6,485 nt of DNA from DSNY01 sp037446035 (GTDB taxonomy: Bacteria; Pseudomonadota; Gammaproteobacteria; Burkholderiales; Burkholderiaceae_F), in contig JBBIJJ010000204.1 in NCBI GenBank assembly GCA_037446035.1, positions 1 through 6,485 of the forward strand, given 5' to 3'. The translations under genes and the position numbers were made by a program. This document shows positions 1 to 5,222 of the stretch, one piece after another (within the stretch, counting starts at the first letter, position 1; each line of letters starts with the position of its first letter). The notes beneath the pieces are model-generated. The model did not search any database. It saw only the letters and a list, made by a program, of their open reading frames with translations, and was not told where the DNA came from.

Positions 1-1
1 C

Positions 2-55
2 ATCGCGCTGCGCGCAGGCAAGGCCGCAGAGGTGCTGGTGTTCGACCTGCCCTGA
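2..55 (+). CDS. 3' end of a gene, possibly pirin-family cupin
   Basis: Only the last 17 codons are in the window, reading IALRAGKAAEVLVFDLP and then TGA at 53-55. The ending (LRA, then AEVLVFDLP) resembles the C-termini I recall for pirin-like bicupin proteins of the YhhW/YhaK type, some of which act as quercetin 2,3-dioxygenases. Pirin genes also often lie next to DoxX-family genes, which fits the next gene. Both points are recollection plus inference, and 17 residues cannot prove a family. The frame is supported by GC-rich third positions and by the stop lying five bases before a mobile element that seems to have landed in the intergenic gap. Without that element the stop would lie 19 bp from the ATG at 348, which is operon-like spacing. 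Confidence 0.45.
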   Translation: MALRAGKAAEVLVFDLP

Positions 56-60
56 ACCCA

Positions 61-90
61 GGGTCTGTTGACATATGACTCGCACTTGCG
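61..90 (+). repeat. Left terminal inverted repeat of the MITE-like element
   Basis: The outer 17 bp (61-77) match the right end perfectly. The inner 13 bp (78-90) match at 9 positions, including a TCGC block and a TTGCG block. The repeat contains TTGACA at 68-73, a consensus sigma70 -35 hexamer pointing into the element. No matching -10 lies about 17 bp further on. In related full-length elements such a hexamer often belongs to the transposase or junction promoter; that role here is inference. Confidence 0.85.
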
Positions 91-192
91 TGACCCCTCC
101 AGAAGGCCCGCTATCCAAGAGCCAGGGGCACGGCACGTGCGCCCACCAAACCTTCGCATGCACGCGTGCCGTGGCTTCTGGAGGGATCACCC
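88..192. repeat. Imperfect long internal hairpin within the MITE-like element
   Basis: Bases 88-105 pair with 175-192 at 16 of 18 positions, with an 11-bp perfect core (CCCTCCAGAAG against CTTCTGGAGGG). Inside it, CACGGCACGTGC at 129-140 pairs with 160-173, with two extra bases on the right arm. A 23-base bulge lies on the left side (106-128) and the apical loop is about 19 bases (141-159). A second, perfect hairpin, CCTTGGC-GCGG-GCCAAGG, follows at 243-260. Several stacked stems inside terminal repeats suggest the element's RNA or single-stranded DNA is structured; any function is inference. Confidence 0.65.
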
Positions 193-303
193 TGCGGGGC
201 GGGGGGCCGGCTCAGGGCGCATGGCGTTGTTGCGGCTCGGGTCCTTGGCGCGGGCCAAGGGTCTCGCTGCCCGCGCCTAGCCCTGCGCCACGATCCGGCC
301 CGC

Positions 304-333
304 CGCAAACGCGATCCATATGTCAACAGACCC
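304..333 (-). repeat. Right terminal inverted repeat of the MITE-like element
   Basis: This is the reverse-complement partner of the left end, perfect over 317-333. Read outward toward doxX it supplies CATATG, whose ATG (320-322) opens a reading frame that continues without a stop into doxX. The repeat ends at 333, two bases before the AGGCGGA ribosome-binding site (335-341) of the downstream gene. Confidence 0.85.
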
Positions 334-334
334 T

Positions 335-350
335 AGGCGGATTCGTCATG
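335..350 (+). promoter_or_regulatory. SD-like AGGCGGA with ATG, out of frame with doxX
   Basis: AGGCGGA at 335-341, then six bases and ATG at 348-350, is the best-formed ribosome-binding site plus start codon upstream of doxX. Translation from this ATG, however, reads the wrong frame and stops near 410. One additional G in the GGGG run at 350-353 would give a start reading MGEVQDLSAPMGR, in frame with doxX. The site therefore looks like the original initiation region carrying a one-base deletion, or a sequencing error in a homopolymer. Alternatively the real start is the GTG at 356. Confidence 0.4.
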
Positions 351-355
351 GGGAA

Positions 356-751
356 GTGCAGGACCTGTCCGCGCCGATGGGGCGCATCGCGCTCGCCGCG
401 ATTTTCGTGAAATCGGGCATCGAGAAGATCGGCGGATTCGCCGGGACGGCGGGCTACATCGCGTCCAAGGGCCTGCCGTTGCCCGAGGTCGGCGCCGCCA
501 TCGCCATCGCGGTCGAGGTCGTGGCCGGTATCGCGCTGAGCATCGGCTGGAAGGCACGCTGGGCCGCGCTCGCCATCGCGATCCTTACGCTCGCGACGAT
601 GTTCCTGTTTCACCCCTACTGGACGCTGCCGGCCGACAAGCAGTATCCGGAGATGTTGGCGTTCTGGAAGAACCTCGCGATCTTCGGCGGCATGCTGATG
701 GTCATGGCGTTCGGCGCCGGCAAGTTCAGCGTCGATCGCGGCCGGAACTGA
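356..751 (+). CDS. DoxX-family integral membrane protein
   Basis: DoxX-family proteins are small four-helix inner-membrane proteins, some linked to quinone or redox functions; the substrate here is unknown. From the GTG at 356 the product is 131 residues. The family signature is at the N-terminus, with GRIALAAIFVKSGIEKIGGF in and after the first helix (about residues 8-27), then GTAGYIASKGLPLPEV. Further hydrophobic segments lie at about 47-66, 68-86 and 107-123, the last being the NLAIFGGMLMVMAFGAGKFS region typical of these proteins. The start is uncertain. GTG 356 fits the family's usual short leader (M-Q-D-L before the GR motif) but has only a cramped GGGGA before it. ATG 320 lies inside the transposon end and has no SD; ATG 377 would cut into helix 1. 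It probably once shared an operon with the gene ending at 55 and is now separated from it by the MITE-like element. Family assignment is secure, start and current expression are not. Confidence 0.85.
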   Translation: MQDLSAPMGRIALAAIFVKSGIEKIGGFAGTAGYIASKGLPLPEVGAAIAIAVEVVAGIALSIGWKARWAALAIAILTLATMFLFHPYWTLPADKQYPEMLAFWKNLAIFGGMLMVMAFGAGKFSVDRGRN

Positions 752-756
752 GGGGC

Positions 757-782
757 AAAAAAAGGGCGGCTTGCAGCCGCCC
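757..782 (-). terminator. Intrinsic terminator of the acetyltransferase gene
   Basis: Read on the minus strand this is GGGCGGC, loop TGCAA, GCCGCCC and then seven T (from the A-run at 757-763). It is a textbook Rho-independent terminator 28 bases past the stop codon at 811-813. On the plus strand the hairpin also follows the doxX stop at 751, but no T-tract comes after it, so it should act mainly on minus-strand transcripts. It separates the two convergent genes. Confidence 0.9.
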
Positions 783-810
783 GAGGCTTCTCGAGGAGGG
801 AGAAAGCGGT

Positions 811-1476
811 TTACGCGAGCGCGAGCTCCATGCGCCGGCCGAAGGTCGCACCGATCGCGGGTGAGGGCAGCGCCTCGCGTTCGCGGCACATCGCCAGCCA
901 GTCGCGGCGTCCGAGTTCGTACAGCGCGTGCGGCCGCGCGCGGCCGCTGGCGCGATCGACGCTGCCGGCCGGCGCCAGCTCGATGAAGCCGGCGTCGTTG
1001 AGCAGCCGTTCGATGCCGGCATCGCCGTGAGGGCAGTGCGCCAGCAGCCGCTGCGCGTCGAGCGCGGAGAACATCAGGTCGGCGGCGGCCGTCAGCGCTT
1101 CGCCCGCGATCGCCGAGCCGGCAAAGCGCGGATGGACAAACCAGTCCACGAGCCAGGCGTGGCGTTCGGTCGTGGCGCGCAATTCGATCCAGCCGACGAA
1201 TTCGTGTGTCTGCTTGCGCACGAGCGCCATCGCGTAGCGCGCGCCGCGCTGCCAGTCGGACTGCGTGTCGCGAACGTAGCGCTCGACCGCGGGCGCACTG
1301 CGCGGTGCGGCCATCGTGCCGCAGCTCGCCGCCGCGGGTTGCGCGGTGGCCTCCAGCATCCGCGCGCCGTCAGAAGCGTCGAGCTGGCGCAGCACGCAGT
1401 GATCGGAAAACCAGCGGAAGTAGCGCGGCAGCTGCGTGTAGCGGCGCGGCTGGGCGCGCGCATCTGACCCGTTCAT
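811..1476 (-). CDS. GNAT-superfamily N-acetyltransferase (RimJ/RimL-like)
   Basis: The 221-residue product should transfer an acetyl group from acetyl-CoA to an amine; its acceptor is unknown. The fold is suggested by an early CVLRQLDASDGARML segment (about 27-41), a strand pair around FVGWIELRATTERHAWLVDWFVHP (93-116), and RFAGSAIAGEA (117-127). The last matches the CoA pyrophosphate-binding motif A pattern R-x-x-G-x-A. After it come a helix (ALTAAADLMFSAL) and a NDAGFIE segment (160-166) typical of the GNAT C-terminal part. About 55 residues beyond that are not diagnostic. The ATG at 1476 was chosen over one 63 bp upstream because GGGGG and AGGA precede it and the protein before it looks like non-coding translation. 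The gene stands alone, convergent with doxX, and ends in its own terminator. Superfamily is likely; subfamily is a guess. Confidence 0.8.
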   Translation of the reverse strand: MNGSDARAQPRRYTQLPRYFRWFSDHCVLRQLDASDGARMLEATAQPAAASCGTMAAPRSAPAVERYVRDTQSDWQRGARYAMALVRKQTHEFVGWIELRATTERHAWLVDWFVHPRFAGSAIAGEALTAAADLMFSALDAQRLLAHCPHGDAGIERLLNDAGFIELAPAGSVDRASGRARPHALYELGRRDWLAMCREREALPSPAIGATFGRRMELALA

Positions 1477-1894
1477 GTCCTGACCCCCACAAGGTCGTGT
1501 TTCTGGGTGCGGACGCTTCGTGTCGGCGGCGTCCTGCAAGCAAGCGCATTGTGGCGGTCGCCGCGCGCGCGCAGCGGCCCGATAAGGCGCCGACGAACGC
1601 CGCTTCCCGGCGCCGCGTGTCGGAGCGATTCCTACACGGACGCGGGCGGGCGACGAATCGCGCCCCGCCCTCGGCCCGCTTCGCTCAGAAGCCGTCGATG
1701 CTGCGCGGCCCGCCGGCGTCGTCGCGCGGCGCTGGCTTCGGCCGCCCGCCTGCGGCGGACTTGGCGTGCGCTGGGCACACGTGCGGCTGCGGCGAACGGC
1801 GGGCTCGCGCCTCGCCTATCTGGTGGACATGTCTCGGCCCTGCGGCCGGGTGCGCCTCGACGGCGGCCCGCTCGCGAGAAATCTTCACCGCTTC
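1477..1894. other. Intergenic gap of about 420 bp without a convincing gene
   Basis: This stretch lies between the end of the carboxylesterase gene and the start of the acetyltransferase gene, both on the minus strand. Reading frames crossing it are dominated by Arg, Ala and Pro, as expected from chance in high-GC DNA. On the minus strand CACAAT at 1553-1548 is a weak -10-like hexamer that could serve the acetyltransferase with a leader of roughly 60 bases; no clear -35 is seen. A short dyad, CGGCC-CTGC-GGCCG at 1835-1848, has no T-tract and is not a convincing terminator for the estB transcript. One small ORF (1685-1888) is listed separately as doubtful. Confidence 0.5.
1685..1888 (-). CDS. 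Doubtful small ORF, 67 codons, hypothetical
   Basis: This minus-strand frame opens at a GTG six bases after the carboxylesterase stop and ends at a TGA at 1685-1687. Arguments for it are the tight spacing to the upstream gene and third codon positions that are roughly 80-85% G or C. The C-terminal half, ending PRDDAGGPRSIDGF, is less Arg-rich than typical chance frames. Arguments against are a non-ATG start, only a weak AGAAG two bases before it, no recognisable domain, and a low-complexity composition. It may be a small tail gene of the darP-mogA-esterase transcript or simply chance. Confidence 0.2.
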   Translation of the reverse strand: MKISRERAAVEAHPAAGPRHVHQIGEARARRSPQPHVCPAHAKSAAGGRPKPAPRDDAGGPRSIDGF

Positions 1895-2581
1895 TCAGCG
1901 CAGGACCGCCTGCAGAAATGCAGCGAGGTCGCGGATCTCCTCGGCGCAAACCGAGTGCGCCATCGGGTACTCGTGCCAGTGCACCGGATGGCCGAGTGCC
2001 ATGAGTCGATCGCGCGCGGCCGCGCCGCGGGCAATTGGAACGACCGTGTCGGCTGCGCCGTGCGCGAGGAAGATCGGCACCCGCACGCTGGCGGCGGCGC
2101 GCTCGGCTTCGAAGCGCTGCGCCAGCGGCAGGTGGCACGAAAGCGCCACGAGTCCCGCCAGCGGCTGCGCTTGACGCAGCCCCGTCTGCAGCGCGATCGC
2201 GCCGCCCTGCGAGAACCCGGCGAGCACGATGCGCGCCGGCGGTGTGCCGCGCGCGACCTCGCGTGCGATCAGTTCTTCGACCGCAGCCTGCGACGCGCGG
2301 ATGCCGGCTTCATCTTCGCGCCGCGCCGGATCGCTGCCGAGGATGTCGTACCACGCGCGCATCACGACGCCGCCGTTGATGGTCACCGGCATCATCGGTG
2401 CGTGCGGAAAGACGTAGCGCGCCGGCGGTGCGCCGAAAGCCTCCAGCTCGCGCACCACCGGCACGAAGTCGTAGCCGTCGGCGCCGAGCCCGTGCAGCCA
2501 GATCACCGCCGCCGCGGGGCTGCGCGTCGTCTGCAGTTCGACGGCCTCGAGCCCGTCGGCCGGCGCGCCGCTGGCCGTCAT
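1895..2581 (-). CDS. Carboxylesterase / phospholipase-like alpha/beta hydrolase
   Basis: The 228-residue cytoplasmic enzyme belongs to the Abhydrolase_2 family (bacterial carboxylesterase II, related to acyl-protein thioesterase), which hydrolyses short-chain esters or thioesters. Motifs appear in order. HGLGADGYDF (30-39) forms the oxyanion-hole strand. FPHAPMMPVTINGG (58-71) and MRAWYDI (74-80) are family blocks. GFSQGGAIAL (122-131) carries nucleophile Ser124. HGAADTVVP (174-182) carries Asp178, and YPMAHSVC (205-212) carries His209, completing the triad. Length matches the usual 215-230. The frame stays open far upstream, but the ATG at 2581 is chosen because family homology starts shortly after it and because it overlaps the mogA stop in ATGA, suggesting translational coupling. 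A role linked to the neighbours is not evident. Confidence 0.93.
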   Translation of the reverse strand: MTASGAPADGLEAVELQTTRSPAAAVIWLHGLGADGYDFVPVVRELEAFGAPPARYVFPHAPMMPVTINGGVVMRAWYDILGSDPARREDEAGIRASQAAVEELIAREVARGTPPARIVLAGFSQGGAIALQTGLRQAQPLAGLVALSCHLPLAQRFEAERAAASVRVPIFLAHGAADTVVPIARGAAARDRLMALGHPVHWHEYPMAHSVCAEEIRDLAAFLQAVLR

Positions 2582-3189
2582 GCGCGCAGCGCCGCCTTGG
2601 GGCGAAAGGCCTTGCACACCGCGTCGTCGGTTTCGACGTAGGGTCCGCCGATCAACTGGATGCAATAGGGCACCGCGGCGAAGATGCCGGGCACCTTGAC
2701 CGTGCCGTCGGCGGCCTTGAGCCCCTCGAGCGTCTCCTGGATCGCGCGCGGCTGGCCGGGCAGGTTGATGATCAGCGCGGCGTGGTCGGCGGTCTCGCGC
2801 AGCGCGCCGACCTGGCGCGACAGGATCGCGGTCGGCACGAACTCGAGCGAGATGCGCCGCATCTGCTCGCCGAAGCCCGGCATCTCGCGCGTGGCCACGG
2901 CCAGCGTGGCCTCCGGCGTCACGTCGCGCCGCGCCGGACCCGTTCCGCCGGTGGTCAGCACGAGATCGCAGCCGACCGCGTCGACCAGTTCGATCAACGT
3001 GGTCTCGATCGTCGCGCGCTCGTCCGGGATCAGACGCTCGTGCGCCTGCCACGGCGTTCTGAGCGCGCGCGCGAGCCAGTCGCGCAACCCCGGCAGCCCC
3101 TGGTCCGCATAGACGCCCGCGGCGGCGCGGTCGGAGATCGATACGAGGCCGACGATCAGTTCGTCCGGATGCGAGCGCTGCGCCTTCAT
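2578..3189 (-). CDS. mogA: Molybdopterin adenylyltransferase MogA
   Basis: MogA adenylylates molybdopterin, using ATP to make MPT-AMP, the activated intermediate that MoeA uses for molybdate insertion in molybdenum-cofactor synthesis. The 203-residue product has the MoCF_biosynth (MogA/MoaB) fold. VSISDRAAAGVYADQGLP (16-33) is the MogA-type N-terminal block. LTTGGTGPARRDVTPEAT (78-95) is the diagnostic nucleotide/pterin-binding segment. PGFGEQMR (104-111), INLPGQPRA (141-149) and AVPYCIQLIGGPYVET (172-187) follow. E. coli MogA is about the same length. The C-terminal LIGGPYVET region favours MogA over MoaB. Start ATG overlaps the darP stop by four bases and its own stop overlaps the esterase start in the same way, so it is the middle gene of a coupled trio. 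No other moa/moe genes are in the window. Confidence 0.95.
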   Translation of the reverse strand: MKAQRSHPDELIVGLVSISDRAAAGVYADQGLPGLRDWLARALRTPWQAHERLIPDERATIETTLIELVDAVGCDLVLTTGGTGPARRDVTPEATLAVATREMPGFGEQMRRISLEFVPTAILSRQVGALRETADHAALIINLPGQPRAIQETLEGLKAADGTVKVPGIFAAVPYCIQLIGGPYVETDDAVCKAFRPKAALRA

Positions 3190-3689
3190 CGCGTCTGTCC
3201 GCTCAGGGTTTCGTGCAGCAAACGGTACAGTGCGCGCGCGTGCCTCGGCGCGGCGCCGGCGGCGCGTTCGTGGCGTGCGGCGCGGATCGTCGCGCGCAGC
3301 CGTTGCGCGTCGGCCTGCGGATGATCGCCGAGGAACGCGGTCAAGGCGCCGTCGTCGTCGAGCAGCCGGTCGCGCCAGCGTTCGGCGCGGTGCATCAGCG
3401 CCACCGCTTCCGCCGAGTCGCCGGTCGCGCGCCCGATGGCGGCGCGGATCGCGTCGGCGTCGACCCCGCGCATCAGCCTGCCGATGTACTGCATCTGGCG
3501 TCGGCGTGCCTCGTGGCTGGCGCTACGGCCGGCGGCATCGATCGCCTCGCGCAAGGCGTCGGGCAGATCGATGCGTGCACGCTGCTGGGGCGTGAGCTTG
3601 ACGAGCTCGGCACCAAGCGCCTGCAGCGCGGTCATCGCGCGCTTGCGCTGCGTCTTGCTCGGTCGTTCTGCGAAGGGCGGCTCGTGCAT
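3186..3689 (-). CDS. darP: Ribosome biogenesis factor DarP (YjgA, DUF615)
   Basis: DarP (formerly YjgA) is known in E. coli to associate with late large-subunit precursors and aid 50S assembly, in particular maturation of the peptidyl-transferase centre. The 167-residue, highly basic and Arg-rich product shows the family landmarks: RPSKTQRKRAMTALQALG (9-26), ASHEARRRQMQYIGRLMR (57-74), HRAERWRDRLLDDD (100-113) and a C-terminal RLRATIRAARHE...RALYRLLHE (130-160). It is somewhat shorter than the E. coli protein (about 183) because the acidic N-terminal arm is missing. The ATG at 3689 is the first possible start: an in-frame TAG lies two codons upstream of it (positions 3698-3696). No Shine-Dalgarno precedes it, and a -10-like TATCAT lies only 8 bases upstream, so the message may be leaderless. 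It heads the darP-mogA-esterase run and is divergent from pmbA. Confidence 0.94.
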   Translation of the reverse strand: MHEPPFAERPSKTQRKRAMTALQALGAELVKLTPQQRARIDLPDALREAIDAAGRSASHEARRRQMQYIGRLMRGVDADAIRAAIGRATGDSAEAVALMHRAERWRDRLLDDDGALTAFLGDHPQADAQRLRATIRAARHERAAGAAPRHARALYRLLHETLSGQTR

Positions 3690-3694
3690 CGGCG

Positions 3695-3705
3695 GCTATG
3701 ATAGC
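3695..3705. promoter_or_regulatory. Divergent overlapping -10 elements in an 11-bp palindrome
   Basis: GCTATGATAGC in the 67-bp gap between darP and pmbA is a perfect odd palindrome about the central G. It presents TATGAT (3697-3702) on the plus strand and TATCAT (3703-3698) on the minus strand, each one mismatch from TATAAT. On the minus strand TTGGGC (3725-3720) sits 16 bp upstream, a poor -35. No good -35 is seen on the plus strand. Predicted starts would be near 3709 for pmbA (about 48-base leader) and within a base or two of the darP ATG on the other strand. Because the two -10 boxes occupy the same DNA, polymerase could serve only one direction at a time. Predicted only, not demonstrated. 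Confidence 0.5.
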
Positions 3706-3756
3706 GGCCGCCTGCGACAGCCCAACCGGGACCAAGCGGGCGGCGCCGAGGTGTCG

Positions 3757-5106
3757 ATGAGTTCGATCTTCTCCCTGTCCGACGATCGCCTGCGCGAACT
3801 GGCGCTTGCGGCGCTCGACCACGCGAAGGCGCTTGGCGCGAGCGATGCGTCGAGCGAAGTCAGCGAGTCGGTCGGCCTGTCGGTGACCACGCGCAAGATG
3901 AAAGTCGAGACGATCGAGCACACGCGCGACAAGGGGCTGGCGGTGACGGTCTATCTCGGCAAGCGCCGCGGGCACGCATCGACGTCGGACTTCGCGCCGC
4001 AGGCCGTGCGGCAGGCGGTCGCGGCGGCGCACAGCATCGCGCGCTTCACCGCCGAGGACGAGGCGGCGGGCCTGCCCGACGAGGAGACGCTCGAGCGCGC
4101 GCCGCGCGAGCTCGACCTGTTTCACCCGTGGGACATCGAGACCGATGCGGCGATCGAGATCGCGCGCCGTTGCGAGCAGGCCGCGTTCGACGTCAGCCCG
4201 CAGATCGTCAATTCCGAAGGCGCGAACGTCTACACGTCGTCTGGCCGCTTCGTGCTCGCCAACACGCGCGGCTTCGCCGCCGGCTATCCGTATTCGCGCC
4301 ACTCGATTTCGGTGGCGCCGATCGCCAAGGGCCGCGGCGGGATGCAGCGCGACGACTGGTACAGCTCGACGCGCGTGCCCGAAGAGCTTGCCGCGCCGGA
4401 GGCGATCGGCGCGTACGCCGCGCGCCGCGCGCTGGCGCGCTTGTCGGCGCGCAAGCTCGCCACGCGCCAATGTCCGATCCTGTTCGAGGCGCCGCTGGCG
4501 TGCGGGCTGGTCGGCAACTTCGTGCAGGCCGCCAGCGGCGGCGCGTTGTACCGCAAGGCCTCGTTCCTGGTCGATGCGCTGGGCGTGCCGCTGTTCGCCG
4601 ATCACGTGTCGATCCGCGAGGACCCGTTCTTGCCCCGCGCCCTGGGGTCGAGTCCGTTCGACGAAGAAGGCGTGCGCGGCCTGCAGCGCGACGTCGTCGC
4701 AAGCGGGATCCTGAACGGCTACTTCCTGTCGAGCTACTCGGCGCGCAAGCTCGGCATGAAGACGACCGGCAACGCCGGCGGTGCGCACAACCTCGAACTG
4801 CGTTCGACGCGCACGGCGCCCGCTGACGATTTCGAAGCGATGTTGAAGCGACTCGACACCGGCCTGCTGGTGACCGAATTGATCGGGCAGGGTGTGAACT
4901 ACGTGACCGGCGACTATTCGCGCGGCGCCAGCGGCTTCTGGGTCGAGCGCGGCGAGATCGCCTACCCGGTCGAGGAGATCACGATCGCGGGCAACCTGCG
5001 CGAGATGTTCCGTCGCATCGTCGCCGTCGGCGCCGACCCGGTGATCCGCGGCTCGAAGATCGCCGGTTCGGTGATCGTCGAGGGCATGACAGTCGGCGGC
5101 GCCTGA
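3757..5106 (+). CDS. pmbA: Metalloprotease-related protein PmbA/TldE
   Basis: TldE (PmbA) partners with TldD in a cytoplasmic heteromeric metalloprotease that, in E. coli, matures microcin B17 and degrades CcdA antitoxin; TldE itself lacks the HExxxH zinc site. None is seen here. The 449-residue product matches the E. coli length (450). Recognisable blocks are the N-terminal TRKMKVETIEHTRDKGLAVT region (about 46-65), SYSARKLGMKTTGNAGGAHN (about 327-346), GVNYVTGDYSRGASGFWVE (about 379-397) and YPVEEITIAGNLREMFRRIV (about 404-423). The open frame reaches back to 3436, overlapping darP, but family homology and GAGGTG three bases before ATG 3757 fix the start there. tldD is not in the window and is often unlinked. 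It is divergent from darP and probably monocistronic, since the next gene follows after 116 bases with its own SD and candidate promoter. Confidence 0.96.
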   Translation: MSSIFSLSDDRLRELALAALDHAKALGASDASSEVSESVGLSVTTRKMKVETIEHTRDKGLAVTVYLGKRRGHASTSDFAPQAVRQAVAAAHSIARFTAEDEAAGLPDEETLERAPRELDLFHPWDIETDAAIEIARRCEQAAFDVSPQIVNSEGANVYTSSGRFVLANTRGFAAGYPYSRHSISVAPIAKGRGGMQRDDWYSSTRVPEELAAPEAIGAYAARRALARLSARKLATRQCPILFEAPLACGLVGNFVQAASGGALYRKASFLVDALGVPLFADHVSIREDPFLPRALGSSPFDEEGVRGLQRDVVASGILNGYFLSSYSARKLGMKTTGNAGGAHNLELRSTRTAPADDFEAMLKRLDTGLLVTELIGQGVNYVTGDYSRGASGFWVERGEIAYPVEEITIAGNLREMFRRIVAVGADPVIRGSKIAGSVIVEGMTVGGA

Positions 5107-5123
5107 GCGCGCTGCGGGAAGGA

Positions 5124-5217
5124 TACAATTCGCGCCCGGGCGCATTCGGCGACGCGCAGTCCCAGTACGCGGTCAGGGCCACACGCTCGATTCGTCCGCC
5201 ACCTCTACTCCAAGGAG
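5124..5217 (+). promoter_or_regulatory. Candidate promoter and SD of the TRAP receptor gene
   Basis: TACAAT at 5124-5129, in the context GGATACAATTC, is one mismatch from the -10 consensus. No recognisable -35 lies 16-18 bp upstream, so either an activator is needed or the call is wrong. A perfect 12-bp palindrome, GCGCCCGGGCGC, lies just downstream at 5132-5143, overlapping the expected transcription start, where a repressor could bind; GC-only palindromes also arise by chance. The leader would be about 85 bases. AAGGAG at 5212-5217, five bases before ATG 5223, is a strong ribosome-binding site and settles the start of the gene. Confidence 0.45.
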
Positions 5218-5222
5218 ACCCC

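Larger units (their letters stand above)
61..333. mobile_element. MITE-like non-autonomous element, 273 bp
   Basis: The segment is bounded by perfect 17-bp inverted repeats, GGGTCTGTTGACATATG at 61-77 and its reverse complement at 317-333. Continuing inward without gaps, the repeat reaches 30 bp (61-90 against 304-333) with 26 matches. No transposase is encoded: reading frames inside are short and rich in Arg, Pro and Ala. Internal structure consists of a long imperfect hairpin (about 88-192) and a short perfect one (243-260). These traits together describe a miniature inverted-repeat element mobilised in trans by a full-length IS with the same ends. The ends remind me of IS5-like families, but I cannot assign one. 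A perfect target duplication is not visible: the left flank reads CCCA and the right flank TAGG. If the terminal G/C is counted in the target, CCAG and CTAG would be a 4-bp duplication with one mismatch. It lies between a gene end and the doxX SD. Confidence 0.8.

Noticed and set aside
61..90. TTGACA in the left terminal repeat as a working promoter
   Set aside because: The -35 hexamer is perfect, but nothing resembling a -10 lies 16-18 bp downstream at either end of the element.
75..410. 111-codon plus-strand frame across the MITE-like element
   Set aside because: It has no resemblance to a transposase, begins in the terminal repeat and crosses both internal hairpins; treated as non-coding.
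1835..1848. CGGCC-CTGC-GGCCG hairpin as terminator of the darP-mogA-esterase transcript
   Set aside because: The stem is only 5 bp with no T-rich tail on either strand.
1206..2174. 322-codon plus-strand frame across the gap and two minus-strand genes
   Set aside because: The composition is dominated by Arg, Ala and Ser, there is no SD or domain, and it lies opposite well-supported genes.
2582..3052. Open frame extending the carboxylesterase upstream through mogA
   Set aside because: The extra peptide is an out-of-frame reading of mogA, and the ATGA overlap at 2578-2581 marks the natural start.
3436..3756. Open frame extending pmbA about 107 codons upstream
   Set aside because: It overlaps darP antisense. 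PmbA homology begins at MSSIFSLSDDRLREL and GAGGTG precedes ATG 3757, so the extension is chance openness in GC-rich DNA.
3523..5145. 540-codon minus-strand frame opposite pmbA
   Set aside because: It is the complement-strand shadow of pmbA. The product is Arg/Ala-rich with no domain and conflicts with darP in the overlap.
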